A model generated the notes under the pieces. It was given only the letters and a program-made list of their open reading frames with translations. It ran no database searches and had not been told where the DNA came from. This document shows positions 1 through 8,306 of a DNA stretch of 22,087 nt, piece by piece; position 1 is the stretch's first letter, and each line of letters opens with the position of its first letter. Source of the DNA: Gemmatimonadota bacterium (GTDB lineage: Bacteria > Gemmatimonadota > Gemmatimonadetes > Gemmatimonadales > Gemmatimonadaceae); NCBI GenBank assembly GCA_028287225.1, contig JAQBPZ010000291.1, positions 1 to 22,087 of the forward strand. Direction: 5' to 3'. A program made the translations under genes and the position numbers.

Positions 1-115
1 AGGCGCCGCCCATCGTCAGATCGCCCCACGGCGCGCCCGCGGCCAGCGCGAGCTGGAAGGCGACCACCACGGCGGTGAGCACGAGGAAGATCCTGGCGGC
101 GACGGACGCACGCAT
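1..115 (-). CDS. Membrane protein, N-terminal fragment cut by window edge
   Basis: Only the first 38 codons are inside the window, read leftwards from ATG at 115-113. The peptide begins MRASVAARIFLVLTAVVVAF and continues with LALAAGAPWG, so a hydrophobic helix covers roughly residues 6-27 and is followed by a Gly/Pro-rich turn. It could be the first transmembrane segment of a small integral membrane protein or an uncleaved signal anchor. The start lies 43 nt downstream of the Fic gene stop on the same strand, so the two may share a transcript. No Shine-Dalgarno sequence is visible, and an in-frame GTG lies three codons upstream. I do not recognise the family, and no function can be assigned from this fragment. 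Confidence 0.55.
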   Translation of the reverse strand, partial: MRASVAARIFLVLTAVVVAFQLALAAGAPWGDLTMGGA

Positions 116-158
116 GGAGGGCACAAACGGCGGATGCACAGGTTGGAGACTCCGGCCG

Positions 159-1400
159 TCACGCGAGCCCGGATCCGTACAGGCCCGGAAAGACATACGG
201 CGCGACGTGCGCGGGAAATCGAAGCCGCAATGGGGCGCGTGGCGTCTCCGATGCGATCAGGCCTTCGTCGAGCAACGCGCGCACCATGCGCCGGCCCGTC
301 CGATCGGCGAGTCCCGTGATGTCCTCCACCTGTTCACGGCGGATCGGACCCTGGGCGAGCATCGTTCTCAGGAGGCGCGTGGCCTCGGGCCGGAATCCGA
401 TGCGCGGCCGCCCCGGGCCGGGCGACGCTTCTGCTTCCGAGAGCAATCCGCCTTCGCGTGCCCGACAGTATGCCGAGAAGCGCTCCGTCAGGCGGTCAAC
501 GGCGAGGATGCCCGACATGTACCTGATCTGGTCGAGGCAGATCTCCAGGAAGAAGGTGCAGAACGCGTCGAGCCCACGCTGCGACAGCGGGCCTCGGCCG
601 TCGTAGTCGTTCCGGCGCAGCTCGTCGGCGGCGGCAAGCTCACCCTTGTAACGCACTCGCGCGCGCGCCAGTCCTCGCGAGAGCGTCCACAGGCCGTGCG
701 CGCCCACGCCGGCGCGGCGCAGATAGGCATCGGTCATGAGGCGTGTGACGCGGCCATTCCCGTCGCCGAAGGGGTGAACCCACAGCAGGCGGTGATGCGC
801 AGCGCCGAGGACGGTCAGGGCGAGTGCGCCGGTGGGATCTCGTGCGAGATGCACCGCGGGATCGTAGACGGTCGCGAAGCGCTGAAGCAGGATCTCGAGC
901 TCCGCCGAGTCGGGCGCGACATGTTGTCCGACCCGGACGTCGAAGTGTCGCAGCGCGCCCGGGATCACCAGTTCCTCGCGCGAGCCGTCCGGGTTCCGCA
1001 CCACGGTGAATTCCGCCGGCATGCGACGGTAGAACTCCTCATGGATCCAGCGGATGAAGGCGGGCTCGCAGACGTTGAGCGCTGGCTCGTGCGACATTCG
1101 CGCTTCGATGGCGCGTTGCGCCTCGATGTGCGCCTTCGCTTCGACCTGGAGATCGCGGGTCGCAGACTCTGCCGAGAGCTCGCCGGCCATTGCTCGCTCG
1201 ATCGCGATCGGATGGGTGTCGTGCCCCTCGATCAGGTTCGAGTAGTAGCAGTTGATCGTGCGCAGGAGCTCCGTCACCGCCTCGAGGGTGGCGGGATGCA
1301 GATGCCGGCCGACGTCGGCCGCCTCGCGCACGAGCTCGGCAGCCCGTGATCGAAGCAGCGCGACGGTCGGGAGAAGGGGCTCCATCGCGATCAATGACAT
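159..1400 (-). CDS. Fic-domain protein (putative AMPylator) with class II self-inhibition and C-terminal winged helix
   Basis: 413 aa. The Fic core motif HPFGDGNGR is intact at residues 209-217; His209 is the expected catalytic base and the Asp/Asn/Arg that hold Mg-nucleotide are present. An inhibitory motif of the (S/T)xxxE(G/N) type, SNLIEG, sits at residues 54-59, before the Fic core, which is the class II arrangement where the autoinhibitory helix is in the same chain. The C-terminal part (about 330-405: LLRTMLAQGPIRREQVEDIT, then TGRRMVRALLDEGLI) looks like a winged helix-turn-helix. This layout is common in stand-alone bacterial Fic proteins that transfer AMP to a hydroxyl side chain; the target is unknown. 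ATG at 1400-1398 is chosen because a promoter-like sequence ends about 7 nt upstream; ATG at 1385-1383 is an alternative. No antitoxin gene is adjacent, as expected if inhibition is internal. The function call is firm at domain level only. Confidence 0.9.
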   Translation of the reverse strand: MSLIAMEPLLPTVALLRSRAAELVREAADVGRHLHPATLEAVTELLRTINCYYSNLIEGHDTHPIAIERAMAGELSAESATRDLQVEAKAHIEAQRAIEARMSHEPALNVCEPAFIRWIHEEFYRRMPAEFTVVRNPDGSREELVIPGALRHFDVRVGQHVAPDSAELEILLQRFATVYDPAVHLARDPTGALALTVLGAAHHRLLWVHPFGDGNGRVTRLMTDAYLRRAGVGAHGLWTLSRGLARARVRYKGELAAADELRRNDYDGRGPLSQRGLDAFCTFFLEICLDQIRYMSGILAVDRLTERFSAYCRAREGGLLSEAEASPGPGRPRIGFRPEATRLLRTMLAQGPIRREQVEDITGLADRTGRRMVRALLDEGLIASETPRAPLRLRFPAHVAPYVFPGLYGSGLA

Positions 1401-1408
1401 GCCGGCAA

Positions 1409-1436
1409 TTTATGACCGTATTGATGCAGATGTCAA
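1409..1436 (-). promoter_or_regulatory. Candidate sigma-70-type promoter for the Fic gene, near-leaderless
   Basis: On the minus strand a perfect TTGACA (1436-1431) is followed by a 16-nt spacer and CATAAA (1414-1409, four of six matches to TATAAT). The predicted transcription start, six or seven bases downstream, falls at about 1402, two bases before the ATG at 1400. This agrees with the absence of a Shine-Dalgarno sequence and with the local drop in GC content. Confidence 0.5.
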
Positions 1437-1466
1437 GTGCGACTCAAATCGCCTTTTGGCATGATC

Positions 1467-1718
1467 TTACGCGATATGACATGCCTTGCGCATTCGAATT
1501 AATGGCCGCTTTGTTGTCCGTATTGGCCGAGACTGCGCCCTCGTCCGCTTCCCCGCCTTCGTGGCCATGGAGTCGATCGGATCGGGATGCTCGCTCCACC
1601 GCAGACAGGCCACCGCCGCGTACGCCTCGGCTTCCGACTCGTCGATGTAGCCGATGTAGTCGAATGGCTCCCCAGGGACGCTGCCCCGATCACGAGATAA
1701 TTCTCCTCCTTCGAGCGA
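1467..1718 (-). pseudogene. Broken or start-less small ORF with strong coding signature
   Basis: An open frame of 83 codons runs between TGA at 1721-1719 and TAA at 1469-1467 on the minus strand. Its middle reads FDYIGYIDESEAEAYAAV followed by ACLRWSEHPDPIDSM, with nearly every codon ending in G or C and an acidic, ordinary amino-acid make-up, unlike shadow frames in this genome. There is no ATG, GTG or TTG in frame before this stretch. A very good ribosome binding site (AAGGAGGAG, 1711-1703) and GTG at 1693-1691 lie just upstream, but in another frame, so one indel near 1675-1685 would restore a gene of about 70-75 codons. Either a frameshift (natural or a sequence error) or gene decay explains this. 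The family is not recognised. It lies upstream of, and in line with, the Fic gene. Confidence 0.4.
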
Positions 1719-1832
1719 TCACTCCCGGACTCTGGCACCCGGTCCCGCTCGCCTATACGTTTGTTTCCCCGCCTGTCAGGGCCCGGCGCTACTCTCCCCT
1801 CCACGCGCCCAGCCCGCCCCCATCGTCCCTGC

Positions 1833-4817
1833 ATGACACCGACCTCGTCCCCGGTCCGCGAGCTCTACCTCCATACCGACCCTGCCGCGGTCGGTGCCTG
1901 GTGCCGCGAGCACGCCCGCCCGGGAACGATCTTCGTCGCCCCCTCAGCCGCCGCCCGCCGAGGCGCCCTCCAGCGGGTGGTCGGGAAGGTTGGCGTCACC
2001 CTCGGCCTCGCGGTCACCTCCCCCGCTCGGCTGCTTCCGCTCCTCGAGTCGCGCGCCGGACTTCCCACGCCGAAAGCGCTGTCCTCCACCCTCGAGCGTC
2101 TACTGGTCGCCGAGTCGGCCCGGCTCGCTCGCGTCCCCCTGTTCGACGAGGACGGCCGCGACGCACCGGCCGGCGCCGTGTCCGCGGTCGCGACGCTCAT
2201 CACGTCGCTCCGACGCAATCGCGTCACTCCCGAGCAGTTCGTCGACGCGGGCGGCGACGCGCGAGTCGCCGATGCCTATCGGCGATTCGAGGCCCGGCGC
2301 TGGACGCTCGGGTTCGCCGACGAGGTCGAGCGCGTCGATGCGCTGTTCGCGGCCGGCCTGCCGGCGGTGACGCTCGTGATCGAGGATCCGGCATTCCCCA
2401 ACCGGCTGACCTGGGAGCTCTACGAAGGAGTGATGCGAGCGTCGTCGTCGTGCCGAATCGGTGTCGCCGCGCTCGGCACGCACGGGTCAGCCCCCGCATG
2501 GACCGCTCAACTCGATGCGCTCGGCTTCACGCGGCGCGACGAGAGCACGCCGCTCGGCGACGCGACGAAGCGGGCCATCGGCGGCGTCGGCATGCACGAC
2601 GAGACGGAGCTCGTCGCGCGCGAGATGCTCGCGCTGCTGCGCTCCACTGCGACGGTGCGCGACGAGCACACCGGCGCGCCGCGCCCGATCCGCGCCAGCG
2701 ACCTGCTCGGCGTCGCACCGAACGGGACCTACCTCTCGCTCCTGAACGAGTCGTGCACCCGGCTCGGCATCCCGGTCGCGAGCCCGCGCCAGCGCGACGT
2801 CGGCGACGTGCCGCTGGTTCGCGCGCTGCTCGACACCTTTCACCTGCTCGCCGACGCGGACGAGGACACCGCCGAGCGCGGGCTCGCCCTGCTCGCGACA
2901 CCGTACCTCGGCCTCTCTCTCGACAGGCAGGATCGCCTCTCGCGCACCCTGCTGATCCGCGGGCTCGGTGCGCTCCGGAGCTGGCGCCGCTTCGCGCCCA
3001 GCACGCGCCGCACGCGCTTCATCAAGCTCGCCGACGAAGTGTCCGCGCTCGCCTCGCGGCTCGAAGGAGAGCGCACGCCGCGTGAGCTTGCCGCCGCGCT
3101 CACGTCGCTCGGCCTCGACTTCGGCTTCCTCTCATCGGGCCGGCGCTCGCACCTGGCTGCCTCCCGGGATGATGCGCTGCGGCTCGATCAGCAGGGCTGG
3201 GATGCGCTCGCGACGGCAGCCGAGGAGCTCAACGACGCCCTCCATTCGATGGGCGTGTCGCGCATCAGTGCTCGGCGCTGGCTGGGTGAGCTGCGCGAGG
3301 TGATCTCCGGCTCGTCGGTCCGTGTCGATGCGAAGGCACGTGACGGCGTGCATCTCACGGTCGCGGGGGCAGGGCTGCCGAGCGCGGCGCACGTCTTCGC
3401 GGTCGGATGGCGCGAGGGGCTGGTGCCGCGCCGCACCCGCGAGGAGCCTCTCCTCCCTGACCGGGTGAAGAAGGCGCTCAACGCCCAGGGAGCGAGGTTC
3501 GCCCTCTCGGCTGACCGCGCGAGCCAGGAGGCCGAGCGCCGCGATCGGGTCCACCGCGCCGCACGGAAATCGCTGACGATCTCATGGCCCGCGACGGCGG
3601 AGGACGGGGCCCGGCAGCTCCCTTCCTTCTACATGGATGACCTGGACGTGAAGAGTCGGGCCGAACGCTCGATCGGGGATACGACCTGGGCGCTCGGTAT
3701 CGCCGCATCCCGCGCCGAGCGCATCGCCCGTGCGACGATGCTGTCCCGCCATCGGCCGGCCGACTCGCTCGGCGCCGAGCTGGCGGCCGTGCGGGACACG
3801 CTCGCGTCGATCACGACGGGTGAGAAGTACGCCTACGACGGCCTCCTGCACTCCGGGCAGGCCATCCAGCTTCCGACCGAGATCCTCGCCGAGTGCACGC
3901 CGCTGGCCGCGACGATGTCAGCGAGCCAGGCGCGCCAAGTGGTGCACTGTCTCTACGAGCACTTCGGGAAGAGGCGGCTCGGCCTCGAGTCGCTCGGCGC
4001 ACCGCAGCTGCAGGCGCGCGAGCTGGGGACGATCGCCCATTGCGTGCTGAACGAGCTCGGCCGCGTGGCATTCGATCCCTCGTTGCTCGCTGCGACACTC
4101 GACAGGTGGTGGACGGCGAAGGTGCCGCGGGAGACTCGTCGCACCGCGGCCGCGGAGTTCGACCGGGAGATGCTGTTCGCCAACCTGTCCGACCTCCTCA
4201 TGCGGGAGCGCGAGCACCTGGCGATCTCGGGGAGCCGGCCGGCCTACTTCGAGCTCGCCTTCGGCCTCGCCGATGAGGACCGCGACCCGGCCTCGCGGCC
4301 TGACGGCCTGACGGTCCCGCTGCCGGAGGGAACCGCGCTGCGGGCCAGCACCCTGCGCGGCTCGATCGACCGGGTGGACGTCGTCGAGCGCGACGGGAAG
4401 CAGTACGGCGTTGCGATCGACTACAAGTTCGGAAAGGGTGAATCGTACGGGAAGGAACTGACGGAGATGGCGGACTTCCAGCTTCCCATCTACTGCGAGG
4501 TGCTGCCACTGTTCGGCATCGAGCCGGTGGGTGCCTTCTATCTCGGGATCGCGAGCAGCGAGCGCTACGGCGTGGTGCGCAGCGACTTCGCGGAGCAGTT
4601 CGTTCCGGAGAACACCAAGGGGGTGCGGACGCTGGAGCCCGAGGACTTCCGCGTCTTCATGCAGGAGCGCCAATTGGCGCTCCGCTCGGAGATCGCGCGG
4701 CTCGCGAAGGGCGAGCTGGCGACGAAGCCGCGCAACGACGACTGCGGGTACTGCGACCTGCGCCCCGTGTGCCGCATCGGGACCTTCGGCGTCGGAGGCA
4801 AGAGTGTCGAGGACTGA
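1833..4817 (+). CDS. addB: AddB-like helicase-exonuclease subunit (PD-(D/E)XK nuclease, Fe-S staple)
   Basis: 994 aa from ATG at 1833. It is the non-motor partner of a two-subunit helicase-nuclease that unwinds and resects double-strand ends for RecA loading. The N-terminal part (1-650) has the UvrD/AddB-like layout but no GxxxxGKT Walker A near the start, so it is probably an inactivated helicase scaffold used for recognition. The C-terminal nuclease has the family order: Cys706 in VVHCLYEHF (the position of the family's CP-Y-F motif), ELGTIAH at about 734, then SIDRVD with Asp846, then IDYK with Asp863 and Lys865 as catalytic residues, QLPIYCE, and CGYCDLRPVC with Cys971, Cys974 and Cys980. 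Four cysteines in this order hold a 4Fe-4S cluster in AddB proteins. A longer TTG-initiated reading from 1761 adds 24 arginine/proline-rich residues and looks untranslated. Its 3' end overlaps addA by 14 nt, implying translational coupling. Confidence 0.88.
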   Translation: MTPTSSPVRELYLHTDPAAVGAWCREHARPGTIFVAPSAAARRGALQRVVGKVGVTLGLAVTSPARLLPLLESRAGLPTPKALSSTLERLLVAESARLARVPLFDEDGRDAPAGAVSAVATLITSLRRNRVTPEQFVDAGGDARVADAYRRFEARRWTLGFADEVERVDALFAAGLPAVTLVIEDPAFPNRLTWELYEGVMRASSSCRIGVAALGTHGSAPAWTAQLDALGFTRRDESTPLGDATKRAIGGVGMHDETELVAREMLALLRSTATVRDEHTGAPRPIRASDLLGVAPNGTYLSLLNESCTRLGIPVASPRQRDVGDVPLVRALLDTFHLLADADEDTAERGLALLATPYLGLSLDRQDRLSRTLLIRGLGALRSWRRFAPSTRRTRFIKLADEVSALASRLEGERTPRELAAALTSLGLDFGFLSSGRRSHLAASRDDALRLDQQGWDALATAAEELNDALHSMGVSRISARRWLGELREVISGSSVRVDAKARDGVHLTVAGAGLPSAAHVFAVGWREGLVPRRTREEPLLPDRVKKALNAQGARFALSADRASQEAERRDRVHRAARKSLTISWPATAEDGARQLPSFYMDDLDVKSRAERSIGDTTWALGIAASRAERIARATMLSRHRPADSLGAELAAVRDTLASITTGEKYAYDGLLHSGQAIQLPTEILAECTPLAATMSASQARQVVHCLYEHFGKRRLGLESLGAPQLQARELGTIAHCVLNELGRVAFDPSLLAATLDRWWTAKVPRETRRTAAAEFDREMLFANLSDLLMREREHLAISGSRPAYFELAFGLADEDRDPASRPDGLTVPLPEGTALRASTLRGSIDRVDVVERDGKQYGVAIDYKFGKGESYGKELTEMADFQLPIYCEVLPLFGIEPVGAFYLGIASSERYGVVRSDFAEQFVPENTKGVRTLEPEDFRVFMQERQLALRSEIARLAKGELATKPRNDDCGYCDLRPVCRIGTFGVGGKSVED
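4794..4798 (+). promoter_or_regulatory. Ribosome binding site that fixes the addA start
   Basis: GGAGG lies inside the last codons of addB, five bases before GTG at 4804. The open frame extends 91 codons further upstream, but that part is only a shadow of addB. This site marks the true start and places Walker A at residues 25-31, as expected for an AddA/UvrD N-terminus. Confidence 0.75.
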
Positions 4818-7800
4818 CGTCGATCATCGCGCGCGCGCGTCGAGCGACCTGGCCTGCGACCTCGCGGTGACCGCGGGCGCCGGCTCGGGCAAGACGACGG
4901 TCCTCGTCGACCGGTTCGTCGCCATCGCGCGTGATCCACAGGTAGGACCGGAGCGCATCCTCGCCATCACCTTCACCCGCAAGGCCGCCACCGAGATGAA
5001 GGAGCGGGCGATCCGCATCTTCGAGAAGTCGGGCGAGGTGCAGCTTCGCCGGGCGACCGAGGCGGCGTACATCTCCACGATCCACGGCTTCGCCGAGCGG
5101 ATCCTGCGCGAGCGGCCATTCGAGGCCCGGATCGATCCGGCGTTCCAGGTCATCACCGACTACGACAAGGAGCTCTGGATCCAGGAGGCGCTCCAGGCGA
5201 TGTACGAGCGCCAGGATCTGCGGGCCTTCGCTCCGCGACTGGGCAAGGAGTTCGACGGAGGGTGGCGCGTCTTCTCCCTCGTGCGCGAGGTCGCTCGGCT
5301 GCTGCGCGAGGGCCCGAAGGGAGCGCGCGCCGAGGCGGACGTCGTGCACGACGACGACGCGTGCATCGAGCTGGCGTTCGAGCGTATCCGCGGACTGCAG
5401 GCGCGCGCCGAGCGCGACATGCTCGACTGCATGCATCGGCTCGAACCGTTGCTCGACGGTGCGGAGTTCAAGTCTCGGAAGGCAATGTATGATCAGGCCC
5501 AGGCGTATCTCGCCGCGGTCCGCTCGTGCATGGCGGCAGGGGCGACGAACGCCGCTGCGGTGGACAGCTGGGGCAATACCCGGTTCACGGGGCAGATCGT
5601 CGAGGATCACCGCGAGCCAATCAAGTCGCTTCTCCAGTCCATCAAGGACTGCGCTCCTCGCGCGTCGTTCGCCGACTGGGCCACACAGGAAGTGCTCGAG
5701 CGTGAGCTGCTCCCACTCAAGCGGGCGGTCTACGCCGCCGCCGATGCGATGGACCGGTCGTACACGGAGCACAAGCGGAAGATCGGAGCGCTGGACTTCC
5801 ACGACCTCCAGCTCCGCGCTGCTGCCCTGCTCGCCGACAACGCACCGGTCCGGGTGGAATACGCCGAGCGGTTCCGCCACATCCTGCTGGATGAGTCGCA
5901 GGACACCGACGAGCTGCAGTACGGTATCGTCGAGTCGCTGCGCACGCCGTCCAACGTGCTGTTCATGGTCGGCGACCCGAAGCAGGCGATCTACGAGTTC
6001 CGGGGTGCCGACCCGGACGTCTTCCATGCGGCGGCCGGCCGCCTCGCGGAAAAGAATCGCCTCGAGCTTCCCGAGAACTTCCGCAGCCGGCCAGAGATCA
6101 TCGCCCTCATCAACGGACTCGGTGCGCCCCTGCTCGGCGGGCAGTTCGCCACGATCGACGGCCGCGCGGACTACGGCGATCAGTGGCTGGAGGAGCCGGC
6201 GGTGACGGCGATCTATGCCGAACAACGCCTGCTCGACGACGGAAGGAAGCATGAGCCGATCAGTGAGGGTCGCCCGCGCGAAGCCGCCGCGGTCGCCGAG
6301 GAGATCGTGCGCCTGCTGCGCGCGGCGCCGCTCGTGCGCGATGCCGAGTCGCGCGAGCTGTCCTGGATCCCGTTGCGGCCCAGGCACATCGCGATCCTCT
6401 TCCGGACGCGAACCGCGATCCCGTATTTCGAGCGAGCGCTCGCGGAGCGGGGCGTTCCATACGTCACGGCGGCGGGGAAGGGGTTCTACGAGCGCGCGGA
6501 GGTGCTGGACTGCCTGATGATGCTGCGCGCCATCGCGCTTCCCCTCGACGACCTGGCGATGGCGGCCGTGCTGCGCTCCCCGTTCGTGGGGGCGAGCGAC
6601 GCGGACCTCTGGCGGTTGCGCGCCCCCGCGTCGGGCGGAAGGATGCCGGCGCTCTGGTATGCGCTCCGCCGCTACGAGCCGCTGGCCGGCTTCCATTCGG
6701 CATTCGTCGCCCTGAGGACGAGGGCGCGTGCGAGGAGCGCGACCGAGGCGCTGGAAGACGCGATTCGTGTGTTCGGGTACGAGGCCGCCCTCGCCGCGCA
6801 CCTTGATGGCCCGGCGATGCTCGCCAACCTCGCCAAGGTGCGTCGCCAGGTACGCGACATGGGGAGTATCACGCCGCTCGAGGCGTACGAGGAGCTGCAG
6901 CGGACCCGTGAGTTGATGACGGATGAATCGACGGCGCCCCTCGTTGGCGCGGCGGACGACGTCGTCGTCCTCTCGACGATCCATCAGGCCAAGGGGCTGG
7001 AGTGGCCGATCGTGTGCCTGCCCAACCTCCAGAGTCCCTCGAAGGGAAGCAGCGCCGGCTTCAGCGCGCGGCATGGTACGCTGCTGTGCAAGGCACTCGA
7101 CGGCAACGGTGAACAGGTGCGTCCCTTCTCGCTGGAGTCGATCATCGAGGAGAGTGACGAGCGCGCCGAGGCGGAGGAGCGCCGCCTCCTGTACGTTGCG
7201 CTCACGCGGGCCCGCGAACGGCTGATCCTCTCCGCCACCGTGAAGCAGAAGGTGGAGGGAAGCTCCTCCGGCTCGCGAGCAGGGGCGAAGAAGTTCAACG
7301 TCCTCTCCTTCCTCCAGCAGAACGACGAGGACACGCTCACCTCGGCGGGTACCCACGACTGCGGCTCCTACCGGACATTGGTGCGCTACGTCCCTGGCCC
7401 GGTGCTCGAACGGACCCGGTACCAGGGCGGGGAGCCGCTGTCGGCGACCTTCACGCCGACGATCACGGATGTGTCCGAGGCTGCGCTGCCGGCGCTCGAG
7501 GCGCTGCCTCTGTCGCTCAAGGTGACCGAGCTGCTCGCGTACCGGCGCTGTCCGCAGGTCTACCGGTTCTCGCACGTCCTGGAGATCGAGGAGAACCTCT
7601 CGCGCCGCGCAGCCGTGCGCGGTGAGGACACGCGCGAGGTATCGCCGGTCGAGCTCGGCACGATCGTTCACTCGCTGCTCGAGCGGGCGCGCTTGGATGC
7701 GGTGGATCAGGAAGCCGAGATCGTGCGCCTCGTGGCCGAGCAGGACGTGAAGCTGCGGCCTGCGCTGTCACGCATGCTGAAGGCCGTGCTTGGCGGAGAG

Positions 7801-8295
7801 ATCGGCGATGCGATCCGCAATGCGACACGCGTCGAGCGTGAGTGGCCCTTCGCGATGCGCGTTGGCGGTGTGATGATCGAGGGAGTGATCGACCTCGCCA
7901 TGCAGGGTCAGGATGGCCGCTGGACAGTCGTTGATTACAAGTCGAATGACTTCAGCCGCACGGGACGCTTCGAGTACCTCACCGACTACTACGCCCCGCA
8001 GCTCGAGCTCTACGCGATGGCGCTGGCCGGCGCGGGAATCGGCGAAGTCGCCGAATGCGCGCTGGTATTCCTCACAGGCCCCAGGATACACAGGTGGGCA
8101 TTCGACTCGGCCAGCCACGACACCGGTCCGTGGTCGGTCGACACCGTTGCCCGGATCGCCGAGCGGGACTACGTGACGATCGCGGGCCCCAAGTGCGATA
8201 TCTGCGGGTACCGCAAGCGAAAGGTGTGCGACGTGGGACGCTCGTGGGTGCCCTCGGCGGCGCCGTCGAGCCGGGTCCTGCCGATGTCCGGCTGA
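4804..8295 (+). CDS. addA: AddA-like ATP-dependent helicase/nuclease subunit with its own four-Cys nuclease motif
   Basis: 1163 aa from GTG 4804. All SF1A helicase motifs are present: AGAGSGKTT (Walker A, Lys30), ITFTRKAATEMKER (Ia), LLDESQDTD (II, Asp363-Glu364), VGDPKQAIYEFRGAD (III), LPENFRSRPE (IV), VVVLSTIHQAKGLEW (V, from 720) and LYVALTRARERL (VI, about 796-807). It should be the motor that drives 3'-5' unwinding with AddB. The C-terminal PD-(D/E)XK nuclease shows ELGTIVHSLL, GVIDLA (Asp1030), VVDYK (Asp1044, Lys1046) and QLELYAMAL. Unusually, it is bracketed by Cys916 (AYRRCPQVYRF) and Cys1131, Cys1134 and Cys1142 (KCDICGYRKRKVC), the iron-staple pattern normally expected in the AddB subunit, so both subunits may carry a cluster. 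The last 20 residues are a low-complexity tail ending PMSG, produced by a short direct repeat at the junction with the next gene. It sits in an operon with addB and two WYL genes. Confidence 0.92.
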   Translation: MSRTDVDHRARASSDLACDLAVTAGAGSGKTTVLVDRFVAIARDPQVGPERILAITFTRKAATEMKERAIRIFEKSGEVQLRRATEAAYISTIHGFAERILRERPFEARIDPAFQVITDYDKELWIQEALQAMYERQDLRAFAPRLGKEFDGGWRVFSLVREVARLLREGPKGARAEADVVHDDDACIELAFERIRGLQARAERDMLDCMHRLEPLLDGAEFKSRKAMYDQAQAYLAAVRSCMAAGATNAAAVDSWGNTRFTGQIVEDHREPIKSLLQSIKDCAPRASFADWATQEVLERELLPLKRAVYAAADAMDRSYTEHKRKIGALDFHDLQLRAAALLADNAPVRVEYAERFRHILLDESQDTDELQYGIVESLRTPSNVLFMVGDPKQAIYEFRGADPDVFHAAAGRLAEKNRLELPENFRSRPEIIALINGLGAPLLGGQFATIDGRADYGDQWLEEPAVTAIYAEQRLLDDGRKHEPISEGRPREAAAVAEEIVRLLRAAPLVRDAESRELSWIPLRPRHIAILFRTRTAIPYFERALAERGVPYVTAAGKGFYERAEVLDCLMMLRAIALPLDDLAMAAVLRSPFVGASDADLWRLRAPASGGRMPALWYALRRYEPLAGFHSAFVALRTRARARSATEALEDAIRVFGYEAALAAHLDGPAMLANLAKVRRQVRDMGSITPLEAYEELQRTRELMTDESTAPLVGAADDVVVLSTIHQAKGLEWPIVCLPNLQSPSKGSSAGFSARHGTLLCKALDGNGEQVRPFSLESIIEESDERAEAEERRLLYVALTRARERLILSATVKQKVEGSSSGSRAGAKKFNVLSFLQQNDEDTLTSAGTHDCGSYRTLVRYVPGPVLERTRYQGGEPLSATFTPTITDVSEAALPALEALPLSLKVTELLAYRRCPQVYRFSHVLEIEENLSRRAAVRGEDTREVSPVELGTIVHSLLERARLDAVDQEAEIVRLVAEQDVKLRPALSRMLKAVLGGEIGDAIRNATRVEREWPFAMRVGGVMIEGVIDLAMQGQDGRWTVVDYKSNDFSRTGRFEYLTDYYAPQLELYAMALAGAGIGEVAECALVFLTGPRIHRWAFDSASHDTGPWSVDTVARIAERDYVTIAGPKCDICGYRKRKVCDVGRSWVPSAAPSSRVLPMSG

Positions 8296-8306
8296 CGATG
8301 TCCGGC
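8282..8306 (+). repeat. 11-bp direct repeat spanning the addA stop and the next start
   Basis: CGATGTCCGGC occurs at 8282-8292 and again at 8296-8306, separated by the TGA stop codon of addA. As a result AddA ends with Met-Ser-Gly and the next protein begins with Met-Ser-Gly. A small tandem duplication (14-bp period) probably created the present gene junction. Confidence 0.8.

Larger units (their letters stand above)
1401..1832. other. Divergent gap between the Fic gene and addB
   Basis: This 432-bp stretch separates the leftward Fic gene from the rightward addB operon. It holds the Fic promoter candidate at the left and a broken minus-strand ORF (1467-1718). The right end (about 1720-1832) should contain the addB promoter, but I see only a weak TATACG at 1755-1760 without a convincing -35 partner. 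No palindromic operator and no member of the dispersed repeat families found elsewhere in the window is visible here. Confidence 0.5.

Noticed and set aside
75..1349. 424-codon plus-strand frame over the Fic gene
   Set aside because: The opposite strand has the full Fic motif and inhibitory helix; this frame has only low-information Arg/Gly-rich sequence.
159..1400. Fic as half of a toxin-antitoxin pair
   Set aside because: The inhibitory motif is inside the same protein and no FicA-like small gene is adjacent. The broken ORF at 1467-1718 does not show an inhibitory (S/T)xxxE(G/N) motif.
1761..1832. Longer addB start at TTG 1761
   Set aside because: Adds 24 Arg/Pro-rich residues without homology character; ATG 1833 directly precedes the family-like N-terminus.
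4657..7671. Very long open frame (1004 codons) antisense to addA
   Set aside because: Arginine/histidine-rich composition without domains; it mirrors addA, whose motifs are unmistakable. Long antisense frames are expected at this GC content.
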